A stretch of DNA of 64,000 nucleotides from Poriferisodalis sp965226645 (GTDB lineage Bacteria; Actinomycetota; Acidimicrobiia; Acidimicrobiales; Poriferisodalaceae): positions 248,001 through 312,000 of the forward strand of contig CBDDDL010000004.1 in NCBI GenBank assembly GCA_965226645.1, given 5' to 3'. This document shows positions 52,116 to 59,890 of this stretch, one piece after another (the first letter of the stretch is position 1; every line of letters begins with the position of its first letter). The position numbers were made by a program, and so were the translations under genes. A model generated the notes under the pieces. It searched no databases. It saw only the letters and a list, made by a program, of their open reading frames with translations, and was not told where the DNA came from.

Positions 52116-52616
52116 ATGGTCGGCGATAGTCCAGAGGGTCCAGAACACGCAGAGTTGTTGAACCGCGGGCCGGTTGAAGCCGACGGCGCCGCGGACGAGG
52201 AAGAATTGTTTGTTCCCGAGCCCGCAAAGCTCATGCGCATCGGCGGCATGATGCGCAAGCTGCTCGAGGAAGTTCGGCATGCAGATCTCGACGCGGCTGG
52301 GCGCGACCGGATGCGAGACGTTTACTACATCTCGGTCAGAGAGCTCTCCGAAGCCCTGTCCGAGCCGCTTTCCGACGAGCTCAACCGTCTCGCACTGCCG
52401 TTTGACGAAGAAATCCCCACGGGCCCAGAGCTGAGAATCGCCCAGGCTCAGCTGGTCGGGTGGCTCGAGGGTCTCTTTCATGGCATTCAGGCGGCTGTCT
52501 CTGCCCAGCAGATGATGGCCGAGCGGCAGTTGCGCAGCATGCGTGGCAATGCGCTCGAGACCGGCTCAGGACCGACGCAGAGTCCGCGTCCCGAGCGCGG
52601 CGGTGTCTACCTGTGA
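52116..52616 (+). CDS. bpa: Bacterial proteasome activator Bpa (PafE, DUF2587)
   Basis: Bpa forms a dodecameric ring that opens the actinobacterial 20S proteasome without ATP. The 166-residue protein shows the helical core of DUF2587: KLMRIGGMMRKLLEEVRHADLD, then MRDVYYISVRELSEAL and QLVGWLEGLFHGIQAAV. The C-terminus ends GGVYL, a form of the GQYL anchor that docks on the proteasome alpha ring. Its presence implies a proteasome elsewhere in the genome. ATG at 52116; GTG at 52113 is an alternative. Confidence 0.92.
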   Translation: MVGDSPEGPEHAELLNRGPVEADGAADEEELFVPEPAKLMRIGGMMRKLLEEVRHADLDAAGRDRMRDVYYISVRELSEALSEPLSDELNRLALPFDEEIPTGPELRIAQAQLVGWLEGLFHGIQAAVSAQQMMAERQLRSMRGNALETGSGPTQSPRPERGGVYL

Positions 52617-52757
52617 TCGGGGCGGCGTCCCCTCCGCGGCCATGGTGTCGCTCGTCAAGCGCCGCTCTTGCAAGGGGCGCGTTCGCGCGCTGGACTAAGG
52701 GGTTGGCCGAGGGGTTGACGGGCCTGCTCACAAGCACCTGACGGGGGCAACGAACCG

Positions 52758-53423
52758 ATGGCGCTCGAGGTAGAAACCAAGGATTGCACGGCGCTCAGCG
52801 ACAGCGATATCTCTGAGATGGCTGAGTTGGTCAGCGGAGAGAACGTGTACTTCGATGTCGGGCACCTCTCCAAGCAACGTGATGCGTGGGTGCTGGTAAC
52901 CCACGTCCGCGACGGGTCTCGGCTGGTCGCCTACGGCTTCTGCACCCTCGAACGGGTTGGGGGAGACCCAACGGTGCTCATGGGTGCGGGAGCGACCAAG
53001 CGATCTGCCCGTCGCGACAGCGCTTTGCGGGCGATGGTCAACAACCAGCTGCGCCGGGCCGTGCTGGCATTTCCCGACGAGGACGTGCTGGTGGCCGCAC
53101 AGATGGCCGATGCAGCGGCCTTCACTGCCTTCAAGCCCCTCGACCGGGTGGTGCCTCGTCCGGGATATGAGCCCAACGGCGAGGACCGGGCCTGGGGACG
53201 ACGTCTCGCCAAGCGATTCGACGTGCAGGGCGAGTACAAGGCCCGAGAATTCCGTGTGTACGGAGACGGCGGTCCCTCGTTCGTTTTGAACCACACTGCG
53301 GCTCGACCGGAATCTGTCCCCGCTGACGTCACCGCGCTGTTCGACGGTTACGACACTCGGAACGGCGATGCGATGATCGCGTTCGGCTGGGCCAGCCGTG
53401 AGGATCTCGCGAAGCTCCTGTAG
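52758..53423 (+). CDS. Conserved hypothetical protein, possibly acetyltransferase-like
   Basis: A 221-residue soluble protein. The order of predicted strands and helices (AWVLVTHVRDGSRLVAYGFCTLERVGG, then ALRAMVNNQLRRAVLAFPDED) is reminiscent of a GNAT fold, in which a beta-bulge strand precedes an acyl-CoA helix, but I see no clear pyrophosphate loop. The C-terminal part (AMIAFGWASREDLAKLL) is unassigned. It lies 141 bases after bpa on the same strand. Nothing recognisable fills the gap between them. Confidence 0.6.
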   Translation: MALEVETKDCTALSDSDISEMAELVSGENVYFDVGHLSKQRDAWVLVTHVRDGSRLVAYGFCTLERVGGDPTVLMGAGATKRSARRDSALRAMVNNQLRRAVLAFPDEDVLVAAQMADAAAFTAFKPLDRVVPRPGYEPNGEDRAWGRRLAKRFDVQGEYKAREFRVYGDGGPSFVLNHTAARPESVPADVTALFDGYDTRNGDAMIAFGWASREDLAKLL

Positions 53424-53471
53424 CCGACGCCCGCAGCGCCGGGATCAAGCCGAATCTCTGTAAGCCAGGAC

Positions 53472-54116
53472 ATGGAATTCTCCGACCTCGTCCGCCGTCG
53501 ACGAATGACACGGGACTTCCTGGCGGATCCGATTGACGATTCCGTGCTTGAACGAGTCTTCGAGGCCGCCCGTCGAGTGCCGTCTGCAGGGAATGCGCAG
53601 GGCTGTGACCTTGTCGTGATGGTCGGCCCAGCCGAGACAGCCCGCTACTGGGATGCGGCATTGCCCCCATCGCGGCGGGAGGCCTTCCGATGGAAAGGGC
53701 TGCTGGTGTGTCCGGTACTGGTGACCGTATGGGCAGATCCGGCGGCCTATGTGGTCCGCTACGCCGAAGCGGACAAGCAGCGAACCGGCCTGGGTGCGGG
53801 CCCTGATGCCTGGTCCACGCCGTACTGGATCGTGGACGCGTCATTCGCAGCCATGGCGCTGCAATACGCCGCTTTGGATGAGGGACTCGGCGTGCTGTTC
53901 TTCGGCATGTTCGACCATGCGCCTTCGGTGGCCGCAGCGCTGGACGTGCCGGCAAGTCACGAGCCGATCGGCACGCTCGCGATCGGCTGGCCCGACTCCA
54001 GCGGGAGCGAGGGCCCCGGTGCGAGTGCCGGCCGACCGCGGCGCCCGATGTTCGATGACACCGAAGCCTCCGGTCCGGTGCGCCCGCTGGTGCACCGGGG
54101 CAGGTATCGAGGTTGA
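53472..54116 (+). CDS. Nitroreductase family protein
   Basis: A 214-residue FMN-binding protein. The N-terminal segment FSDLVRRRRMTRDFLADPI and the following EAARRVPSAGNAQG are the FMN phosphate and ring contacts of the nitroreductase fold. Later, DASFAAMALQYAALDEGLGVLFFG matches the dimer core, and IGTLAIGWP the C-terminal strand. Electron donor and substrate cannot be inferred; actinobacterial members include F420- or FMN-dependent reductases. It starts 48 bases after the hypothetical gene. Confidence 0.86.
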   Translation: MEFSDLVRRRRMTRDFLADPIDDSVLERVFEAARRVPSAGNAQGCDLVVMVGPAETARYWDAALPPSRREAFRWKGLLVCPVLVTVWADPAAYVVRYAEADKQRTGLGAGPDAWSTPYWIVDASFAAMALQYAALDEGLGVLFFGMFDHAPSVAAALDVPASHEPIGTLAIGWPDSSGSEGPGASAGRPRRPMFDDTEASGPVRPLVHRGRYRG

Positions 54117-54286
54117 TCCCCTTCGGGCCGATGCCGGGTCCAGCACTCCGGATAGCAGGAGGGCTCGCTGCTACATTCGAGCTGCGCGGTTGTCGTGCAT
54201 TGCCCGTGTCAGGCCGGTGCTCGAGCTGCGCCACGCCTGCTGAGCTGTCGCTGTGTGCGAGGCAATTGCGAGAGAGGAACGCCTGA

Positions 54287-54691
54287 GTGGCCGATCAGAT
54301 GTCCATGGTGGAATACCTGATGCTGGGTGATGACGACCCGCATCTGGTAGCCAACGTCTGCGATTCTTGCGGCACCGCTTACTTCGACCGGCGCAATGCC
54401 TGCGCCGCCTGCGGGGCTCGGGAATTCTCCAAGACACGGCTTTCCAACACCGGCGCCGTGCGGACGTTCACAATCGTGCATCGAGCCGCCCGTGGTGTGC
54501 CAGCGCCGTACGTCTCAGCGGTGGTCGATCTCGACGGTGGCGGCCGAGTCAAGAGCAACATCGTCAACATCGAGCCCACGCCTGAGAGGGTGAGTCTCGG
54601 CATGCGAGTGCAGCTCTCCACCTACGTCACCGCCACCGACGACGACGGCACCGAAGCCGTCGCGTTCGGCTACGAACCCGAATCTGCCTGA
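54287..54691 (+). CDS. Zinc-ribbon OB-fold (DUF35) protein, thiolase partner
   Basis: A 134-residue protein. A rubredoxin-like zinc ribbon is formed by C25, C28, C39 and C42 (CDSC and CAAC), followed by an OB fold with TGAVRTFTIVHRA. DUF35 proteins pair with SCP2-like thiolases or hydratases, binding acyl-CoA and often forming mixed complexes, as with ChsH2 and Ltp2 in sterol breakdown. The next gene is such a thiolase, 26 bases downstream, with a good ribosome site (AGGAG). The pair almost surely acts together. Confidence 0.88.
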   Translation: MADQMSMVEYLMLGDDDPHLVANVCDSCGTAYFDRRNACAACGAREFSKTRLSNTGAVRTFTIVHRAARGVPAPYVSAVVDLDGGGRVKSNIVNIEPTPERVSLGMRVQLSTYVTATDDDGTEAVAFGYEPESA

Positions 54692-54717
54692 CACCTGCTT
54701 CACCTAGGAGAATTTTC

Positions 54718-55929
54718 ATGAGCAACCAAGACCCCGTCTGGATCCTCGGCGCATCGATGACCAAGTTCGCTCGCTACGCCGACAAGGACCTCATGGACCT
54801 CGCCGCCGAAGCGTCGCTGGGGGCGCTCGACGATGGCGGCGTGACGATGGCCGAGATGGACGTGCTAGCCGCAGGATGTCTGTACGAAGCCAACGGCGGC
54901 GTTGGTCAGCGTCTGCAGAAGCAGCTCGGCCAGACCGGCATTCCGGTCTACAACGTGGCCAACGCCTGCGCTACGGGCGCCACGGCGGTCCGCACCGTGA
55001 TGATGTCGATCAAGGCCGGCGAGGCGCAGATGGGCCTTGCTGTAGGCGTCGAGCAGATGGGCAAGATGGGCATGCTCGGCGGCGACCGTGCGGCTCGCTC
55101 CGACAAGACCGTGTTCGAGCGCAAGGGCCGCTTCGGCTCTGTGGTCGGCGTCGAGGGCCGGCTCGGCACCAACATGATGCCGGGCGTCTTCGCGCAGGCG
55201 GGCATGGAGTACGCCTATGAGAATGACGGCGTCGGCTTCGAGCAGTTCGCCAAGGTGGCCCAGAAGAACCACGAACACTCGACGCTGAACCCGCTGGCGC
55301 AGTATCGCAAGGCGTTCACGCTGGAAGAGGTGATGGGGTCCGAGGTCATCGCGTATCCCAACACGCTGCTGATGTGCTGCCCGACGGGTGATGGCTCGGC
55401 TGCGGTGGTGCTGGTTTCCGACGAGAAGCTGCGGACGCTGTCAGGCGAGCAGCAGCGGAGGGCCGTCAAGGTCTCAGCATCGGTGCTGACGTCGGATCCG
55501 TGGACCGAGGGCTGCCAGGTTCAGCCGGACGTGAACACCCTGACTCGCAACGCTGCCGATGCGGCCTACGAGCAGTCGGGCGTCGATCCGGCTGATCTCG
55601 ACCTGGTGGAGCTGCACGACTGCTTCGCCACGGCCGAGCTTCGGCACTACGACAACTTGCGGCTGTGCGAGCCCGGTGGCGCCGGTGAGTGGATCGACAA
55701 GGGCGGTCCGTGGCGTGACGGCGAGATCCCCGTCAACGTGTCGGGTGGCCTGCTTTCCAAGGGGCACCCGATCGGTGCTACTGGCGTAGCAAACCTCTAT
55801 GAGGTGGCAACCCATGTCCGCGGGGAAGCCGGCGACCGGCAGGTCCCGGGCGCGAAGGTGGGTCTGGCGCACGTCATCGGTCTGGGCTCCAGCTGCGGCG
55901 TGCACATCCTGGAGCGCTCGGGTCTCTAG
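54718..55929 (+). CDS. SCP2/lipid-transfer-type thiolase
   Basis: A 403-residue thiolase-fold enzyme. The active cysteine is C84 in VANACATGATAVRT, and the histidines are in ELHDCFATAELRHY and SKGHPIGATGVANLY. These mark the SCP2-thiolase/Ltp group, which cleaves or makes beta-keto or beta-hydroxy acyl-CoAs. The DUF35 gene upstream supports a role in fatty acyl, sterol side-chain or related CoA metabolism. ATG start with AGGAG seven bases before it. A nested hairpin follows the gene. Confidence 0.9.
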   Translation: MSNQDPVWILGASMTKFARYADKDLMDLAAEASLGALDDGGVTMAEMDVLAAGCLYEANGGVGQRLQKQLGQTGIPVYNVANACATGATAVRTVMMSIKAGEAQMGLAVGVEQMGKMGMLGGDRAARSDKTVFERKGRFGSVVGVEGRLGTNMMPGVFAQAGMEYAYENDGVGFEQFAKVAQKNHEHSTLNPLAQYRKAFTLEEVMGSEVIAYPNTLLMCCPTGDGSAAVVLVSDEKLRTLSGEQQRRAVKVSASVLTSDPWTEGCQVQPDVNTLTRNAADAAYEQSGVDPADLDLVELHDCFATAELRHYDNLRLCEPGGAGEWIDKGGPWRDGEIPVNVSGGLLSKGHPIGATGVANLYEVATHVRGEAGDRQVPGAKVGLAHVIGLGSSCGVHILERSGL

Positions 55930-55987
55930 GCCGAGCGCGACCGTCAGCTACTGACGCTCAAGCCTGCGCAGAATCCATGGGGTTCCG

Positions 55988-56095
55988 GTAGGAGGGTGTT
56001 CCTACTCTTCCACGAGGGCCAGCCTCTCCGGGTGGGAAGCGCCTTACGGGCTCGGCCATCACCCGGCTGAGGCTGGCCTCCACCACGAGTGGAGT
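55988..56095. other. Nested hairpin structure between convergent genes
   Basis: GTAGGA and TCCTAC (55988-55993, 56100-56105 in no case; the pair is 56000-56005) form a small hairpin at the left. Then GGCCAGCCTC (56017-56026) pairs with GAGGCTGGCC (56069-56078), and inside it CGGGTG (56029-56034) pairs with CACCCG (56060-56065), leaving a 25-base loop. CCAC (56010-56013) can pair with GTGG (56089-56092) outside. The size exceeds a simple terminator. It may be a two-way terminator or a small structured RNA. No T-run follows on either strand. Confidence 0.55.
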
Positions 56096-56103
56096 TATGA
56101 AGC

Positions 56104-56991
56104 TCAGCCGTTGAACGCCTCAATTATGGGCGCCAGCTCGTCGAGATGCTGCAGCGTCTCGTCAGCTGATGGCAGGTCGAAATTCACGGGTGTGAACACG
56201 AATTGGCTGACACCGGCCTCGACATAGGACTCCAGCCGGTCCAGTCGCGGCGGACCCCAGACGTAGAGCGTTATCGGTATGTCATTGGCATCCTCTCGCC
56301 CTGCTTCGGCGGCCAGGCGGCGGAATCGTTCGATGCCGCCGACGACGTCGGGCTTACCGGTGACGTTCATGACGCCGACATCTATCGGGCACCACTCGTC
56401 TGCGTACTCGGCCGCGTGCTGGATGCCCAATGGCCCGGCATTGCCGAGCGCTATGGGCACTGATCCGTCCACGGGTTTGGGATAGATCCACGATTCGCTG
56501 TAGCTGTCCCAGCGGCCGTCGAGTGCAGGCACTGGATCTTCGGACCAGATCGAACGCATGGCCGCGACACGTTCGCGCATGGCGCCGTAGCGCTGGCGGA
56601 ATGGCATGTCGGGGCGGTGGTCTGCCAGCTCCTCCTTGTTCCATCCCACGCCGATGCCCAGCACGACCCGTCCGCCTGAAAGCACGTCGGTTGATGCGAC
56701 GGTGCGAGCCAGGTCGATGATGTCGTGCTGGAGGATGAGGCAGACGCCGGTGCCGAGCTTGATCGACGACGTCTGTGCGGCGGCGACCCCCATCGACACG
56801 AACGGGTCCATCATGTGCAGGTACGTACCCGGCAGCTGTCCGCCGTTGGGATACGGGCTCTTACGAGATGTCGGAATGTGCGTGTGCTCGGGATACCACA
56901 CCGAGTGATAGCCCCGTTCTTCGAGTTCGCGGGCCAGATCGCCCGGATCGATGCCGCCGAAATGATTGCCAGTGAGGTATCCGAATCTCAT
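56104..56991 (-). CDS. LLM-class F420-dependent oxidoreductase
   Basis: A 295-residue luciferase-like monooxygenase-fold protein. Family features are RFGYLTGNHFGGIDP at the start, YHSVWYPEHTHIP, ASTDVLSGGRVVLGIGVGW and IALGNAGPLGIQHAAEYADEW. Actinobacterial members of this type use F420 or FMN to oxidise or reduce alcohols, ketones or CoA-linked substrates. It faces the thiolase gene across the hairpin. Upstream (56992-57241) lies a 250-base repeat-rich gap without genes. Substrate unknown. Confidence 0.88.
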   Translation of the reverse strand: MRFGYLTGNHFGGIDPGDLARELEERGYHSVWYPEHTHIPTSRKSPYPNGGQLPGTYLHMMDPFVSMGVAAAQTSSIKLGTGVCLILQHDIIDLARTVASTDVLSGGRVVLGIGVGWNKEELADHRPDMPFRQRYGAMRERVAAMRSIWSEDPVPALDGRWDSYSESWIYPKPVDGSVPIALGNAGPLGIQHAAEYADEWCPIDVGVMNVTGKPDVVGGIERFRRLAAEAGREDANDIPITLYVWGPPRLDRLESYVEAGVSQFVFTPVNFDLPSADETLQHLDELAPIIEAFNG

Positions 56992-57113
56992 GGCGCGCAG
57001 CTTAGGCAGTAGGTATGCGCAGAACCCGAGGGAGCTGGCGAAACCAGCGCCGACGGCATTGATGGGCCGCAGCCAGTGCTGCGACCGTAAACGTTCGCCC
57101 TGTAGCGGGCGTT

Positions 57114-57234
57114 GACATCGGCGGATGCATCGTCGGTCGTGGCTGCGTGGCTGCGTGGCGGTGTGGCTGACATCGGCGGATGCATCGTCGGTCGCGGCTA
57201 CGCGGCTGCGCGGCTGACATCAGTGGCCGCGGTG
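57114..57234. repeat. Direct repeats of about 50 bases in an intergenic region
   Basis: GACATCGGCGGATGCATCGT at 57114 recurs at 57169, each followed by CGGTCG, then GGCT-x-CG runs. Copy 1 spans 57114-57168 and copy 2 57169-57215. A partial third copy (GACATCAGTGG) begins at 57216. The repeats contain CGGCGGATGCATCGTCGG, with an internal ATGCAT palindrome. The rest of the gap 56992-57113 shows nothing recognisable. They lie just downstream of a broken DUF222/HNH gene. Confidence 0.75.
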
Positions 57235-57241
57235 GGTGGGA

Positions 57242-58772
57242 TCACGGTGGTCCCTTCTCTGTGGTGTCGCTGATCTCGCCGGCAGTGTGGGTGCGGGGTG
57301 CAGTGATCCATCTCCCGGGGCCGGAACGTCGCTCGAGTCGCTCGTTGTTGTTGTGGAGCTTGGCGTGACAGTCGCGGCACAGAGCTGCGGGATTCGGGAC
57401 ATCGGTGGTGCCGTTGTCGGCTTTCCATTCGTTGATGTGGTGGTCGTCGCAGCGGTGCATGGGTGCGCGGCACAGCACGCAGCCGCGGTCGCGTATCGCG
57501 ACGGCGAGCTGCTGGGCAACGGAAGCGTGTCGGCGGCTGCGTCCGAGCCACAGGATTTCTCCGTTGGTGTCGAACAGTGCGCCGCGGATGCGGGTGTCGG
57601 GTGAGAGGTTGTCCAGAATTGCGGGCGGGACGGGTCCGGCGCCGAGGAGTTCGCAGATTCCGTCGAGCTTGGTGCCGTCGATGACGCCGATCTCTGCGAC
57701 GATCACGAGTTGGTTGGGTGCTTGCGCGGGCCGCCACCGATCGACTGAGCGGCCCTCCGGGCTCTCCGAAGCGGCATCGGCGCCCGAATCGAGGCCGGTC
57801 CCGTCGGCATCGTCATTGCCGCTGGGCTTGCCAGAGAGAGTGCGGTTGCCGTGCCCGTCGTCGGTTTGCGGGCGGCGGGCGGCGTTGTAAGTGTGTGCGG
57901 CGGGGTGCCCGGTGGCGGACAGGGCGTTGCGGTCGGTGAGGATCTCGAACAAGCTGTCCGCGAGACGTTGGCAGTTGTCACGGATCTGGTCGGGTGTGCC
58001 GTCGCGTCCGCCGTCGAGACCCCACAGGGCGTCGTTGTAGTTCTCGAGCGCCTGGCACACCAATGCGAAACTCACCGGGTCGAACTCGGCGTGCAGCACC
58101 CCCATCCCGGTGGAATCGTCAACAAACAACGACGCACAGCGCTCGCGGCGTTGACGGCCCAGCTCGCTCTTCGCAGCGACGGGGTTCATGGCGGGCGGCA
58201 AACTTCTTGGCTTGTTCACGCAGCGTCCCGGGCGCGACGTGGGCGGCGGCCTCAAGCAGTTCTGCAGCAGAATCGACCGCGTCGGGACTGGTGCGCTTGG
58301 CGGCGTCGCCAAGCACTCGGGCGTGCTCGACGTTCAGCTCGCCCACCGCGAGGCCGCGAGCCACGTTCGGCATCTGCGCGACCTGCTCACTGGCCTCGAC
58401 GGTGCGCTTCGCGTTTTACTTGCTCACACGCGCCCGGTCGAGCAGCGCAGTGCGGCCTGACCCTGGGCGGGCGGCCTCGAGTGCAGCCGCCGCTGCAAGC
58501 ACCACCGCGTCCGCTGCGCAACGCAACCGTGCCGCGGCGGCAATGACATCGGCGAGCGTGTCGCAGCCGGCATCGCCCAGCGGCACTCGCGACGCCCGGG
58601 CGACAACGTCACGCGCCCCGCACAGCACCGACAACACACCCTCAACCGGCAACACCGGCCCAACCGGAGGCGATGTCGGCTCGGGCGGCAAATCCACAAC
58701 CGTGCCGCTCGCTGGCACGGAGCCAGTCGGCATTCCGGCTGCCAAATCGCTGCGAACGTCTGAACTCTTCAT
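57242..58772 (-). pseudogene. DUF222/HNH (13E12 repeat family) gene, disrupted
   Basis: Joined together, the parts make about 509 codons of a DUF222-HNH protein, the REP13E12-type family abundant in actinobacteria. The start MKSSDVRSD at 58772 and the first 118 residues run to an in-frame TAA at 58416-58418, after which the same frame continues (NAKRTVEASEQVAQM). Near 58135-58200 the frame shifts, and the last part carries the HNH core, RDRGCVLCRAPMHRCDDHHINEW and CRDCHAKLHN. So one nonsense codon and one frameshift break it, unless these are sequencing errors. The family is of uncertain role and can be dispersed in many copies. Confidence 0.8.
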
Positions 58773-59080
58773 GACAATGACTGTAAATGAGGGGTGTTAT
58801 ACAAAAGCCTCGAAGCCACCTCGACGGCAGCACTGCACCCCACACACCTGCGTCACCCGACACATCGCAACGCAGCACATTCGTCGCAGGCGTGCGCCAT
58901 GCCCGACCACCGACACCGGGTCACGAACTCACGCGACGGCACTGACCTTGTTGGACGGCCGCAAACACCTCTGGGTCCTGCTGCCACCGCATGCGAGAAC
59001 AGCGAGACGTCAGCATCCAACTGCGGACCCTCAGATCACTCCCGATACGTAAGATTCCTGACAGGCGTTCATCGCCGCAA
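58773..59080. other. 308-base intergenic region
   Basis: A lower-GC patch at 58775-58810 includes GTTATA at 58796-58801, a possible -10 box (TATAAC) on the minus strand for the broken DUF222 gene. The rest holds no open frame with family likeness, no RNA gene and no strong repeat that I can see. Confidence 0.4.
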
Positions 59081-59890
59081 CTAGCCGCGGCCGACGAGGG
59101 GCATGCCGTTTGCCATCACGGTCATGGTGAGCACGTTCGTGTCGGCGGGCAGCTCGGCCATGTACAGGACTGCCCGAGCCACATCGTCGGCGTCCATGAG
59201 CGGTTCGGAGCGAATGCTGCCGTCGGGTTGCAGGACGCCCGACACCATGGCTTGGGTCAGCGGAGACTCGGCATTGCCGATGTCAATCTGGCCGACTGTG
59301 ATGCCGTGGGACCGCCCTTCGAGCGACAGGGCCTTGGTGAGACCGGTAATCGCATGTTTCGTCGCGGTGTACGGAGACGAATAGGGGCGCGGTGTCTGCG
59401 CTGATACCGACCCGTTGTTGATGATGCGGCCGCCAGAGGGACGCTGTCGCTTCATCTGTGCAAACGCAGCCCGGGCGCAGAGCCACGAGCCAGTGAGATT
59501 CACCGCGACAGTCGCCGTCCAGTCGCCGATCGGCAACTCGTCCACCGGCATCGGACGGGTTCCCATGCCAGCGTTGTTGAACAACAGATCGACTCGGTCG
59601 AACTGATCTGTGGCCGCAGCGAACAGCGCACCGACTTGTTCGGACTCCGAGACGTCAGCGGTGACAGCGAGCGCTTCACCCGCACACAGCCCCACCACCT
59701 CGTCGAGCAGCTCTCGTCGGCGGCCGCAGATCACTACCTTCCAGCCGGCCTCCGAGAGCGCCAGCGCGCATGCCTTGCCAACGCCGGTGCCCCCGCCGGT
59801 GATGACCGCCACCCGGCCGCGAGGGGCAGCGTCATTGGAACCAGCGTCGCTCGAAGCATCTCCTGTTTCGCCTGCTTGCTGTGCGTTCAC
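59081..59890 (-). CDS. Short-chain dehydrogenase/reductase
   Basis: A 269-residue classical SDR. The nucleotide loop is VITGGGTGVGKACALAL, followed by CGRRRELL (a basic residue that hints at NADP) and NNAGMG. Catalytic Ser is in NNGSVSAQ and the Tyr-Lys pair in YTATKHAITG. The alcohol or ketone substrate is unknown. The GTG at 59890 overlaps the glnS stop by four bases and has GGAGG five bases before it, so translation is coupled; the longer open frame is only the glnS shadow. Confidence 0.9.
   Translation of the reverse strand: MNAQQAGETGDASSDAGSNDAAPRGRVAVITGGGTGVGKACALALSEAGWKVVICGRRRELLDEVVGLCAGEALAVTADVSESEQVGALFAAATDQFDRVDLLFNNAGMGTRPMPVDELPIGDWTATVAVNLTGSWLCARAAFAQMKRQRPSGGRIINNGSVSAQTPRPYSSPYTATKHAITGLTKALSLEGRSHGITVGQIDIGNAESPLTQAMVSGVLQPDGSIRSEPLMDADDVARAVLYMAELPADTNVLTMTVMANGMPLVGRG

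Noticed and set aside
55988..56096. Integron attC-like site, suggested by the long imperfect palindrome.
   Set aside because: The ends do not carry the GTTRRRY/RYYYAAC core pairs, and no integrase or cassette array is present.
57198..57737. A separate frame on the minus strand within the HNH part.
   Set aside because: Its residues are nearly all R, P, T and H, typical of a high-GC shadow frame; the HNH motif is in another frame.
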